From Opitutales bacterium (GTDB taxonomy: Bacteria > Verrucomicrobiota > Verrucomicrobiia > Opitutales > UBA953), in the NCBI GenBank assembly GCA_007280935.1, contig QYQK01000101.1, forward strand, positions 1 to 38,178: 38,178 nucleotides of DNA, written 5' to 3'. Made by a program: the position numbers and the translations under genes. Shown here piece by piece: positions 8,117-17,126 of the stretch (position 1 is its first letter; every line of letters begins with the position of its first letter). The notes beneath the pieces were generated by a model, which did not search any database, was not told where the DNA came from, and worked only from the letters and a program-made list of their open reading frames with translations.

Positions 8117-9058
8117 ATGCTACCCCGTCTACTCCTCCTCGCCGCCTGTGCTGTCTCCGCCTTTGCCGCGGATGCTCCCCAACGGAAGATTCTTTTCTTC
8201 ACCAAATCGTCCGGCTTTGAGCACGACGTGATTTCTTATAAGAAAGGCATGCCCAGTTTCGCCGAAAAACAACTCCTCGAGTTGGGCGCCGAAAACAAAT
8301 GGGAATTCGTCTTCTCGAAGGATGGTTCCAAGTTCTCTCCGCAGTACCTCGCGCAGTTTGACACGGTGATGTTCTACACCACCGGCGATCTCTGTTCCGA
8401 AGGCACCGACAAGAATCCTCCCATGTCCATGGCAGGCAAGCAGGCGCTCTTTGATTATGTCCGATCCGGCAAAGGTTTTGTCGGTACGCACTCGGCTGCC
8501 GATACCTTCCATACCGACAACGAAGATAAGAAGGGCCCCGAGCGTTTTACCAACCATGGCGACAAGGCCGACGCTTACGTCTGCTTCCTCGGCGCGGAAT
8601 TCATCCGGCACGGCAAGCAACAGGAAGGTCGTAATCAGGTCATCGACCCGACTTTCCCTGGCTTCGAAAAAGTCGGCGCGGAATTCACCTTCGCCGAAGA
8701 ATGGTACACGTTGAAGGATTTCCGTCCCGAAATTCACGTTCTCACGGTTTTTAACAACCCTGCCCTCGAGGGTGATGATTATAAGCGGCCGGCTTACCCT
8801 AACACCTGGGCACGTAATGAAGGTAAGGGTCGCGTGTTCTATACCGCCATGGGTCACCGCGAAGATGTTTGGACGAACCCGACCTTCCGTCAGATCCTCG
8901 TGGGTGGCGTGAAGTGGGCCTTAGGCGATGCCAAGGCTGCGGATCTTTCGCCTAATCTTCTGAAGGTCGCCCCGGGCGCCATGACCAATCAGCCTTACAC
9001 GGCGACGCCCGCCCCGAAGGCCAAGGCGCCCGCCAAAAAGGCCGAAGCCAAAAAATAA
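8117..9058 (+). CDS. Exported ThuA-like domain protein
   Basis: The 313-residue product begins with a signal peptide (about 1-18, AVSAFA/AD). The mature protein opens with KILFFTKSSGFEHDVI and contains GKGFVGTHSAADTF, GRVFYTAMGH and a KWALGD end, the glutamine-amidotransferase-like ThuA fold (trehalose utilisation family). The fold lacks a nucleophilic cysteine at the usual amidotransferase position; its chemistry is not settled, though ThuA-like proteins cluster with carbohydrate oxidation and 3-keto-sugar genes. The C terminus is a low-complexity Ala/Lys/Pro tail. The ATG at 8117 is chosen for its signal peptide; the upstream ORF extension is not credible. It is 55 bases after the enolase-family gene, likely in the same operon. 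Confidence 0.88.
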   Translation: MLPRLLLLAACAVSAFAADAPQRKILFFTKSSGFEHDVISYKKGMPSFAEKQLLELGAENKWEFVFSKDGSKFSPQYLAQFDTVMFYTTGDLCSEGTDKNPPMSMAGKQALFDYVRSGKGFVGTHSAADTFHTDNEDKKGPERFTNHGDKADAYVCFLGAEFIRHGKQQEGRNQVIDPTFPGFEKVGAEFTFAEEWYTLKDFRPEIHVLTVFNNPALEGDDYKRPAYPNTWARNEGKGRVFYTAMGHREDVWTNPTFRQILVGGVKWALGDAKAADLSPNLLKVAPGAMTNQPYTATPAPKAKAPAKKAEAKK

Positions 9059-9070
9059 GTCCTCGAGCAG

Positions 9071-9098
9071 GGCGGGCACTAAGCCCGCCTGGTTTGTT
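9071..9098 (+). terminator. Weak hairpin after the ThuA-like gene
   Basis: GGCGGGC-ACTAA-GCCCGCC forms a perfect 7-bp GC-rich stem 12 bases after the stop, followed by a poor T tract (TGGTTTGTTC). It could be a partial terminator or an mRNA 3'-end stabiliser between the ThuA-like and second MFS genes. Confidence 0.4.
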
Positions 9099-9121
9099 CA
9101 TGGACGTTTAAAACTAATTTC

Positions 9122-10384
9122 ATGCGCGAACCTACCGCCGAAGCCACGAAGTGGAGTGAGCTCTCCGAGCATCAGAAGAAGTCGGGTTTCGCTGCCTGGC
9201 TCGGCTGGTTCTTCGACGGTCTCGACCTGCACCTTTATACGCTCGTCGCTACGGTGTTCGTGGCTCAATTGCTGGCGTCTCCGATCGCGCACCCGGATGT
9301 CGCCAAATACGGCGCGATTATCCAAGCGGCCTTCCTAGTCGGTTGGGCCTTTGGGGGCGCAGCTTTCGGGCTCGTTGGCGACCGCCTCGGACGGAGTCGA
9401 GCGTTGGTCCTGACGATTCTCACCTACGCTATCTTTACGGGGCTTTCCTTCTTTGCCCAGACGTGGTGGCAGCTGATGATTTTCCGCTTCCTGGCGGCGC
9501 TGGGTATCGGTGGCGAGTGGGCCGTGGGCGCCTCGCTGCTCTCCGAAACCTGGCCGAAAAAGTGGCGCCCCTGGATCGCCGCCGTCCTGCAGTGCGCCGT
9601 GAATCTCGGCATCCTCTTCGCAATTTTTTCCGTCGAAGTTCTGAAGCTTTTCCCCGGCTTCGAGTCGCGTTGGGTTTTTCTTATCGGGGTCCTGCCGGCG
9701 TTCGTGACCCTTTGGATTCGTAAGGCCGTACCCGAGACGGAGGAATGGACCCAGGCCCAGCAAGGGCGCCAGCCTCCGCCGATGTCCGACTTGTTCGCCC
9801 CAGGTATCCGCCGCACGACCTTGATCGCGATGACGCTCTGTGCAATCTCGCTGACGGGCCACTGGACGTTCATGTTCTGGCAGCAGGCTTTCATTAAGAC
9901 CCACCCCGGAGTTTCCGTCTCCGCTCAGGTACACGTGACTTCGGTGGCTTTGTTTTGCGTCATCTTCGCCTCGATTTTCGGGAATTTCGCTTCGGGCTAT
10001 TGCGCCCAGCGTTTTGGTTATAAGCGAACTATCGCCGGTTTTTTCGCGGCCTATTTTATCTTCATGTTCGCGACATTCCTGATGCCGTGGAGCCTGTCGG
10101 TCACTTACGTGCTCTTTGCGGCGGTTGGCTTTACGCAGGGCGTCTTCGGTTTGTTCACGATGGTCCTGCCGCCTTTGTTTCCGACGCTGCTGCGTACCAC
10201 CGGGGCGGGCTTTTGTTATAATATCGGCCGAGTTTTTGCAGCGGCGGGGACCGTCTTTTTCGGGCTCTTCGCCAAGGTCGGAGATTTTAGCCAATGTCTC
10301 TTTTACGCTTCTTTTCTTTTTATCCCGGCGGCGATCCTGGCCTTGTGGTTACCCACCGAAGAAGCGATCGAAACTCCCCGATAG
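9122..10384 (+). CDS. Second MFS transporter, same subfamily as the carrier at 5328
   Basis: The product is 420 residues with about twelve membrane segments. MFS motif A is GLVGDRLGRSRA (83-94), with GIGGEWAVG in the TM4-TM5 area and LPPLFPTLLRTTGAGFCYNIGR in the second half. The first carrier has the parallel GMGGEWALG and ...CYNTGR segments, so the two are paralogues that have diverged clearly. Likely a proton-coupled carrier of a carboxylate or sugar. It sits 63 bases after the ThuA-like gene and a weak hairpin. It may belong to the same catabolic island, perhaps serving a related substrate or product. No Shine-Dalgarno precedes its ATG. Confidence 0.86.
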   Translation: MREPTAEATKWSELSEHQKKSGFAAWLGWFFDGLDLHLYTLVATVFVAQLLASPIAHPDVAKYGAIIQAAFLVGWAFGGAAFGLVGDRLGRSRALVLTILTYAIFTGLSFFAQTWWQLMIFRFLAALGIGGEWAVGASLLSETWPKKWRPWIAAVLQCAVNLGILFAIFSVEVLKLFPGFESRWVFLIGVLPAFVTLWIRKAVPETEEWTQAQQGRQPPPMSDLFAPGIRRTTLIAMTLCAISLTGHWTFMFWQQAFIKTHPGVSVSAQVHVTSVALFCVIFASIFGNFASGYCAQRFGYKRTIAGFFAAYFIFMFATFLMPWSLSVTYVLFAAVGFTQGVFGLFTMVLPPLFPTLLRTTGAGFCYNIGRVFAAAGTVFFGLFAKVGDFSQCLFYASFLFIPAAILALWLPTEEAIETPR

Positions 10385-10435
10385 CGCTTTTCTTAGGTAT
10401 TGTCGATTCGCTCATCCTAAGCCATTAATCCGGTC

Positions 10436-10948
10436 GTGAAGTTGAAAGATAAGCTCATCCTTTTCCTGAAAATCGAGGCGCTGACCTTGGTCATCGGTCT
10501 CAGTTTCATCTTACGCCATGTAGCCTTGGGGGTGATTAAAGATAAGAAAGCAGCCCTGGTCGCTCAACTCCCCGTGCCCTTTAAGTCCTCGGTCGCCGAG
10601 ACATTGAAGCGGTTTTCGGCCGTGATGGTTCACGACCAGTGGTTGTACCTTCTTCCTTTTTACGGGGCTTGCTTATTTGTCATCCGGACCGACCTGGTTT
10701 CGCGTTCCCTGCGGGATGTTTTTCTGAAGTGGAGCCTGATTTTCTTCGTCATGGAATTCACGACCGAATGGACCAAATACGGTTGGGATGCCGTTTCGGC
10801 CGATTTGCCAGTCCAGCTGGCGCGCTACCTTACCGGGGGTCTCATGGCCGCCGGGGTCTGGTGGCTGATGGAAAAATCCCCCCGATTGAAAGAGCTCGAT
10901 CAAAAGCCGCTGCTAGTTCGTCGTCGGACCCGCCGGGCGGTCAAATAA
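10436..10948 (+). CDS. Small multi-pass membrane protein of unknown function
   Basis: The 170-residue product starts at a GTG. Four hydrophobic segments are visible, at about 9-30, 68-83, 98-111 and 128-145, and the C-terminal tail is very basic (VRRRTRRAVK). I do not recognise the family. The next gene converges on it, with only two bases between the stop codons and no terminator. Codon use and composition look like the neighbours, so it is probably a real resident gene. Whether it belongs with the upstream MFS gene (51-base gap) cannot be told. Confidence 0.65.
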   Translation: MKLKDKLILFLKIEALTLVIGLSFILRHVALGVIKDKKAALVAQLPVPFKSSVAETLKRFSAVMVHDQWLYLLPFYGACLFVIRTDLVSRSLRDVFLKWSLIFFVMEFTTEWTKYGWDAVSADLPVQLARYLTGGLMAAGVWWLMEKSPRLKELDQKPLLVRRRTRRAVK

Positions 10949-10950
10949 GA

Positions 10951-11397
10951 TTAAGCACTGGTAATCACCTTGAATTCCTGGGCGCTCACCGGCGTCACCG
11001 AGAGACGGTTGCCCGGCCGTAAGATGAGCATCGTCTGCAAGGCTTTGTTGGCTCGGAGATCTTCAAGCGTGAAAGGCTTTTTCAGCGTCTTATGAAAACT
11101 GACTTCCACGCAGCTCCATCGAGGTTTTTCTTTGGATGCTTTCGCGTCGTAATAATCTGACTTAGGATCGAATTGCGTCGGGTCATCAAAGGCCGCCTCG
11201 GAAATCTTGGCCACTCCGACGATGCCCGTTTCCTTGCAGTTGGAATGATAGAATAGGACTAGGTCACCGACCTCGCATTGGCGGAGGAAATTACGAGCCT
11301 GATAATTTCGTACCCCCGTCCAAGGCTCGCTGCCACGCCGGTGCAATTCTTCGAACGAGAATTCGTCGGGTTCGGATTTCATCAACCAATGGCGCAT
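10951..11397 (-). CDS. EVE-domain protein (Thy28/THYN1-like)
   Basis: The 148-residue product is a single EVE domain, a PUA-like fold that binds modified bases in DNA or RNA. Diagnostic segments are HWLMKSEPDEFSFEEL near the start, WTGVRNYQARNFLR (26-39), GDLVLFYHSN (44-53) and GIVGVAKI. The length is normal for stand-alone bacterial EVE proteins. Its exact ligand in bacteria is unsettled; some relatives sit in restriction systems that read modified DNA, but nothing of that kind is next to it here. It is divergent from the TatD-family gene and convergent with the membrane protein gene at 10436. Confidence 0.92.
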   Translation of the reverse strand: MRHWLMKSEPDEFSFEELHRRGSEPWTGVRNYQARNFLRQCEVGDLVLFYHSNCKETGIVGVAKISEAAFDDPTQFDPKSDYYDAKASKEKPRWSCVEVSFHKTLKKPFTLEDLRANKALQTMLILRPGNRLSVTPVSAQEFKVITSA

Positions 11398-11482
11398 GGG
11401 AAGTACGGTGTGAGTTGCCCGTCATATTTCAAGGCAGGGTTGAGGTCTTGCCCTTTGGTCTCAACTCAATCTAATCGGGTCG

Positions 11483-12277
11483 ATGCGTCTGTTGGATTCC
11501 CATTGCCACCCCGATTATGCCGTGAAGGCCGGGCGACTGGAGTCTTGGATGGGCGAGGCGCAGGCCGTCGGCGTCGAAGCCGTTGTGGCCATCGGGACGG
11601 ACTTGCATGATTGGTCCGAATATCGTGATCTGGCTCAGAAGCACCCGCTTTTCTTCCGCCATACGGTAGGTCTGCATCCGTGTCATGTGACGGAGGGTTG
11701 GGAGGAGACCGTAGCGGCAATCGCACCCTATTTCGCCGATCGGACCACGCCGGCCGCTTTAGGGGAGATCGGGCTGGATTATTTTCGACTACCTGCCGAC
11801 GAAGCGGAGGCCGCCCAGCTTAAGCTTTGGCAGCAAGAGGCTTTTCGCCGTCAGCTGATGCTCGCCTATCAGTTCGGCTGTTCGGTTGTGATTCATTCGC
11901 GTCATGCTTTTCCTGATTGCGTGCGACTGATCGACGAAAGCGGCATCGATTGGCGAAAAGTCGTCTTTCATTGTTTCGTCGAAGGGCCGGAGCAAGTTCG
12001 CCAAATCAATGCACGCGGCGGCCGGGCTTCGTTCACCGGCATCATTACTTATCCTAAGTCCGTCGAGATCCGGGCTGCACTCCAGGCGCAAGGTTTGGCC
12101 CGCCTGATGTTGGAGACTGATGCTCCTTATTTGGCGCCGCAATCTGTCCGTGGAAAGGAAAACGCCCCGGTAAATCTCCCCGAGATTTGCGCCCAAGCGG
12201 CGATGCTTCTCGGTTTGCCCGCCGATGAGGTGGCGGAGGTTTCTACCCGTAATTCCCGCGTTTTCTTCGGCTTTTAA
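11483..12277 (+). CDS. TatD-family metal-dependent hydrolase (putative deoxyribonuclease)
   Basis: The product is 264 residues, the family's usual length. It is an amidohydrolase-fold TIM barrel with all expected metal ligands: H7 and H9 in DSHCHPD, E95 in GEIGLDY, H138 in VIHSR, H163 in FHCF and D213 in LETDAPYLAP. Characterised members are 3'-5' DNA or RNA exonucleases, or D-aminoacyl-tRNA-related hydrolases; the sequence does not tell which of the TatD, YcfH or YjjV branches this is. The cytosolic protein has no signal peptide. It starts 85 bases from the divergent EVE gene and ends shortly before the palindrome preceding the acyltransferase gene. Confidence 0.92.
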   Translation: MRLLDSHCHPDYAVKAGRLESWMGEAQAVGVEAVVAIGTDLHDWSEYRDLAQKHPLFFRHTVGLHPCHVTEGWEETVAAIAPYFADRTTPAALGEIGLDYFRLPADEAEAAQLKLWQQEAFRRQLMLAYQFGCSVVIHSRHAFPDCVRLIDESGIDWRKVVFHCFVEGPEQVRQINARGGRASFTGIITYPKSVEIRAALQAQGLARLMLETDAPYLAPQSVRGKENAPVNLPEICAQAAMLLGLPADEVAEVSTRNSRVFFGF

Positions 12278-12292
12278 ACTTTGATACCATAT

Positions 12293-12308
12293 CGTCACTT
12301 AGGTGACG
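12293..12308. promoter_or_regulatory. Palindrome upstream of the acyltransferase gene (candidate operator)
   Basis: CGTCAC-TTAG-GTGACG is a perfect 6-bp inverted repeat with a four-base spacer, 36 bases before the ATG at 12345. It could be a repressor site, or a small hairpin ending the TatD transcript, but no T run follows. Confidence 0.35.
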
Positions 12309-12344
12309 CGCGTTTAACACACGTCTGCCTCATGATTGTCATCG

Positions 12345-14147
12345 ATGTCACAAAGGGCGATACTTACCAATAAAGACGAGTTCAAGGCAGTCTTAGGGCC
12401 GCTGCATTTAGCTGAGCCTCTGCTTGATACCTTTTTTAAAGTCCGTGCATTCGACGATTTTCTTGCTCGCATCCACGCGGCCGGCCGGCCGGATTTTTTT
12501 ACTTCGGCCTTAGAGCAATCGGGGGTTTCCAGTTCGTGGAACGATACCTGCCTCGCGCGTATTCCACGCACGGGGCCATTGGTGGTGACGGCTAATCATC
12601 CGCATGGTCTGGCGGATGGATTGGTGGCGATGGATTTTATCCTTCGTGCCCGACCCGACGCCTTGGTAGTAGGTAACCGTTGGCTAAGCCAGATTCCTGG
12701 GATTCGCCCTTGGCTCATTGAGGTCAATCCTTTCAAGACGGGAGAGGAGGACACGGGCAACATGACCGGGGTGCGCCGTATCATGTCTCACCTGAAGGCC
12801 GGCGGATGTATCGTCACTTTTCCTGCGGGTGAAGTTTCCAGTCTAAAGTTAAAAGCTCGTCGCGTGGAAGACTCTGTCTGGTCTCCTCAGGTCATCCGGT
12901 TGGCCCGTAAGGTCGGCGCTTCTGTTTTGCCGCTGCATATCGAGGGCAAGAATTCTGCCTTATTCCAAAGCGCGGGCCTGATTCACCCGCGGATGCGTAC
13001 CGCGTTGCTCTTGCGGGAGTTTTTCAGCCATCGCGGAAAAGTCATTCGCCTTCGTGTCGCAAATCCAGTGATGCCGGCTCAGTTGCAGGATCATCCTGAC
13101 GATGAGGAGGCCACCAGTTTTCTCCGGCTGCGTTGTGAATTGCTTCCGGCTCGCGATCAGTCTTCCCGCGCCAGCGGTACCAAGTCGACGCCGTTGGTAC
13201 TGGCGCCCATCATCCCGCCCATAAATCCGACGCTCCTTAGGGCTGAACTGGAGAGTCTTCCGCCTGAGGATCTTTTGCTGACGAGCGGAGATTTCCGGGT
13301 TTACCGCTTCTTGGGCGCAGATTTGCCGCATACCTTGCGGGAAATCGGACGACTTCGGGAGACGACTTTCCGGTCGGTTTCAGAAGGGACGGGCTTGGAA
13401 TGTGACCTCGATGCTTATGATGCATGGTACGATCAGATGATCCTGTGGGATGATAAGACTTCGCAAATCGTCGGGGGTTATCGGTTAGGTCCCACGGACC
13501 GGATCCTGCCACTCAAGGGAAAACACGGTCTCTATACTTCGACGCTGTTTGAATTTAAGGGAGATTTTTTCCGACGTATGGATCCCGCCTTGGAGATGGG
13601 GCGATCGTTCATTCGGCAGGAATACCAACGTAAGCCTACAAGCTTGCCACTGCTCTGGCGGGGTATCGGTCGGTACGTCGTCCGCTTTCCGAAATATCAC
13701 CTCTTGTTCGGGCCCGTCAGCATCAATCCCGAATACGGCCAAGCCTCCAAAGATCTCATCTTGTCCTATCTTAAGAATAATCGCTCGGCCGATGACCTCG
13801 CTCCGTTGGTGCGGGCTAAGAATCCGCCTCGGGCGATGAGTCTACGCGACGCCGATTTGGACGTGTTGCAACGTTGCGCATTCGACCTTGATCACGTTTC
13901 CGGGCTGGTCAGCGATCTGGAGCCGGACGCCAAATCGGTTCCCGTCCTGCTTAAACATTACCTTAAACTTAACGGTCGGCTCATCGCTTTCAATGTCGAC
14001 GAGACTTTCGGGGGTTGTCTGGATGGTCTGATCGTCGTCGACCTTACCCAGACCGATCGGAAGTTACTTGCTGCTTATATGGGCGAAGAGGGCGTGAAAG
14101 GCTTTTTGGACTTCCACGATTTCGAGGATTCGCGTCCTGGGAAATAA
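12345..14147 (+). CDS. Bifunctional acyltransferase, OlsF-like (PlsC-type domain plus GNAT-like N-acyltransferase domain)
   Basis: The 600-residue product joins two domains. The N-terminal half (about 40-290) is a lysophospholipid acyltransferase-like domain with NHPHGLAD (84-91, the H-x5-D form seen in the hemolysin-type branch) and FPAGEVS (159-165). The C-terminal half (about 310-595) resembles the OlsB/hemolysin GNAT-like family, with IGRLRETTFR and an EMGRSFIRQEYQ segment. This arrangement matches OlsF, which makes ornithine lipids by N-acylating ornithine and then O-acylating the product; a different amino-acid head group is equally possible. ATG 12345 is preferred over the TTG at 12336. 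A strong bidirectional terminator follows the stop. Confidence 0.8.
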   Translation: MSQRAILTNKDEFKAVLGPLHLAEPLLDTFFKVRAFDDFLARIHAAGRPDFFTSALEQSGVSSSWNDTCLARIPRTGPLVVTANHPHGLADGLVAMDFILRARPDALVVGNRWLSQIPGIRPWLIEVNPFKTGEEDTGNMTGVRRIMSHLKAGGCIVTFPAGEVSSLKLKARRVEDSVWSPQVIRLARKVGASVLPLHIEGKNSALFQSAGLIHPRMRTALLLREFFSHRGKVIRLRVANPVMPAQLQDHPDDEEATSFLRLRCELLPARDQSSRASGTKSTPLVLAPIIPPINPTLLRAELESLPPEDLLLTSGDFRVYRFLGADLPHTLREIGRLRETTFRSVSEGTGLECDLDAYDAWYDQMILWDDKTSQIVGGYRLGPTDRILPLKGKHGLYTSTLFEFKGDFFRRMDPALEMGRSFIRQEYQRKPTSLPLLWRGIGRYVVRFPKYHLLFGPVSINPEYGQASKDLILSYLKNNRSADDLAPLVRAKNPPRAMSLRDADLDVLQRCAFDLDHVSGLVSDLEPDAKSVPVLLKHYLKLNGRLIAFNVDETFGGCLDGLIVVDLTQTDRKLLAAYMGEEGVKGFLDFHDFEDSRPGK

Positions 14148-14177
14148 AAAAGGACAGGCCGGCGGGCCTGTCCTTTT
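14148..14177. terminator. Bidirectional terminator between the acyltransferase gene and metY
   Basis: AAAAGGACAGGCC-GGCG-GGCCTGTCCTTTT forms a perfect 13-bp stem with a four-base loop, flanked by A and T runs. It therefore serves both converging transcripts, and its first base abuts the acyltransferase stop codon. Confidence 0.92.
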
Positions 14178-14195
14178 GTTTCGCTGAAATCAGTC

Positions 14196-15533
<1,338 letters not shown>

Positions 15534-15622
15534 TTAAGGACTATGACAGCCAGGCGTGTCGCTTCGCGGGCCGCAGTTACGTCTCGCCCCCGCAGCCTAA
15601 TATTCCCTATCTAAAGTCTTCC

Positions 15623-17053
15623 ATGCCCGTCTTTTTGCACGACACGATGAGCCGCGAGCTTCGGCCGCTCCTGACTAAGCCCGATAAGGCTTCTTTCGGA
15701 ATGTATTGTTGTGGACCGACCGTCTACGGGCCGGCGCATATCGGCAACTTCCGTACGTTCATTTTACAGGATGTTCTTCGCCGTACCTTGGAAGCTTCGG
15801 GTATCAAGGTTAAGCATGTGCGTAACATTACCGACGTGGACGATAAGACAATACGCGGGGCGTTGGCGGCGGGTCAGTCTTTGGCGACCTTCACGCAAGG
15901 TTGGACAGATAAGTTTCATAAGGATTGCACGGCTCTCGGTCTCTTGCCTCCGCACATCGAACCCGGTGCTGTCGTTCATATCCCTCAGCAGGTGGCGATG
16001 ATCGAGGCTCTGATCAAGCGCGGGCATGCTTACGTGGCGAAGGATGGGTCGGTTTACTTCAAGGTCTGCTCCTGTTCGGATTACGGTAAATTAAGCCATC
16101 TCGATCGCTCGAAGTTGCAGACGCAGGATACCAATAGCGCCGGCCAAGCCAACGACGCCGATGAGTATGACCGCGAGTCCGCGAATGACTTCGCTTTATG
16201 GAAAGCTTATAAGCCGGAAGATGGCGAAAATTTCTGGCCCAGCCCTTGGGGTAAGGGTCGACCGGGCTGGCATATCGAGTGTTCCGCGATGTCCTTGGAG
16301 CATCTCGGCGCTACTTTTGACCTCCATGGCGGCGGCGTTGACCTGTGCTTCCCTCACCACGAAAATGAAATCGCCCAGACGGAATGCGCCACGGGAATCA
16401 AGGGCTTCGCCGCCCATTGGTTCCATAGCGCCCACTTGCTCGTCGAGGGCGATAAGATGTCCAAGAGTAAGGGTAACCTCTACACCCTTGAACAGCTGAT
16501 CGAAAAAGGCTTCACGCCCAATGAAGTGCGCTACGCTTTGATCAGCGGCCATTACCGTACGCCGCTTAACTTCACGCTTCATGGGGTCGAAAATGCCCGG
16601 TCGGCGATCGCTAAGCTCGAACGCTGGGTAGATCGCATCCTGCCGGTCGCCGGCTTCTCGCGGGCGGAGTTTGTCGCGCCGCAGGTTCATGAATTGCAGA
16701 CGACGTGGGGTAGGTTCGCCCCAGCCTGGGAAGCTTTGCAGAATGACCTTAATATCCCCGGTTGTTTGGGGCAGATTTTCACCGTCGTCGGAGAGCGCGA
16801 AGATCCGACTCCGGCTCAGGCTCGCCAAGACGTCTGCGGGCTGGCCAAGCTTCTGCAAGCCCTTGGGTTAGTCCTGTTTGTCGCCAAGGCCGAAGCCGCG
16901 ATTCCTGTCGAAGTGGCCGAGCTCGGTGCCCGTCGCTGGGCTGCCAAGCAAGGGAAGGATTTCGCCGCCGCCGACCAGCTCCGTAAGGACTTGTCCGCGC
17001 TGGGCTGGACGATGCTCGACCGCAAAGACGGCTACGACCTTAAGAAGGCGTGA
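15623..17053 (+). CDS. cysS: Cysteinyl-tRNA synthetase
   Basis: A class I aminoacyl-tRNA synthetase charging tRNA-Cys. The 476-residue length is standard. The HIGH motif is HIGN (39-42) in CCGPTVYGPAHIGN; C30 supplies one zinc/cysteine-binding ligand and the LCFPHHENE segment supplies more. KMSKS is intact at 278-282. The C terminus carries the usual DALR-like and anticodon-binding region (AELGARRWAAKQGKDFAAAD). A TATCTA hexamer ten bases before the ATG could be a -10 box for a near-leaderless transcript, but no good -35 is seen. thrS follows after 73 bases. Confidence 0.97.
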   Translation: MPVFLHDTMSRELRPLLTKPDKASFGMYCCGPTVYGPAHIGNFRTFILQDVLRRTLEASGIKVKHVRNITDVDDKTIRGALAAGQSLATFTQGWTDKFHKDCTALGLLPPHIEPGAVVHIPQQVAMIEALIKRGHAYVAKDGSVYFKVCSCSDYGKLSHLDRSKLQTQDTNSAGQANDADEYDRESANDFALWKAYKPEDGENFWPSPWGKGRPGWHIECSAMSLEHLGATFDLHGGGVDLCFPHHENEIAQTECATGIKGFAAHWFHSAHLLVEGDKMSKSKGNLYTLEQLIEKGFTPNEVRYALISGHYRTPLNFTLHGVENARSAIAKLERWVDRILPVAGFSRAEFVAPQVHELQTTWGRFAPAWEALQNDLNIPGCLGQIFTVVGEREDPTPAQARQDVCGLAKLLQALGLVLFVAKAEAAIPVEVAELGARRWAAKQGKDFAAADQLRKDLSALGWTMLDRKDGYDLKKA

Positions 17054-17126
17054 TAGGGTAGGGGAATTGCCTCCGTCCTTGCCCTCCGCCTCGGGAGTCC
17101 CTAGCGAAAGGATAGCTTTTTACGAC

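Noticed and set aside
8129-8857. 242-aa minus-strand ORF opposite the ThuA-like gene
   Set aside because: No domain is visible, and the plus strand encodes a signal peptide and ThuA motifs over the same span.
9335-10294. 319-aa minus-strand ORF opposite the second MFS gene
   Set aside because: Its product is hydrophilic, Arg/Glu/Gln-rich and featureless, while the opposite strand has full MFS motifs. It is a shadow from the codon bias of a GC-rich gene.
11439-11465. GTTGAG...CTCAAC inverted repeat between the EVE and tatD genes
   Set aside because: It is a six-base arm with a 15-base loop in a short divergent spacer, easily expected by chance.
16196-16858. 220-aa minus-strand ORF opposite cysS
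   Set aside because: It is antisense to conserved synthetase sequence including KMSKS, so it is a shadow.
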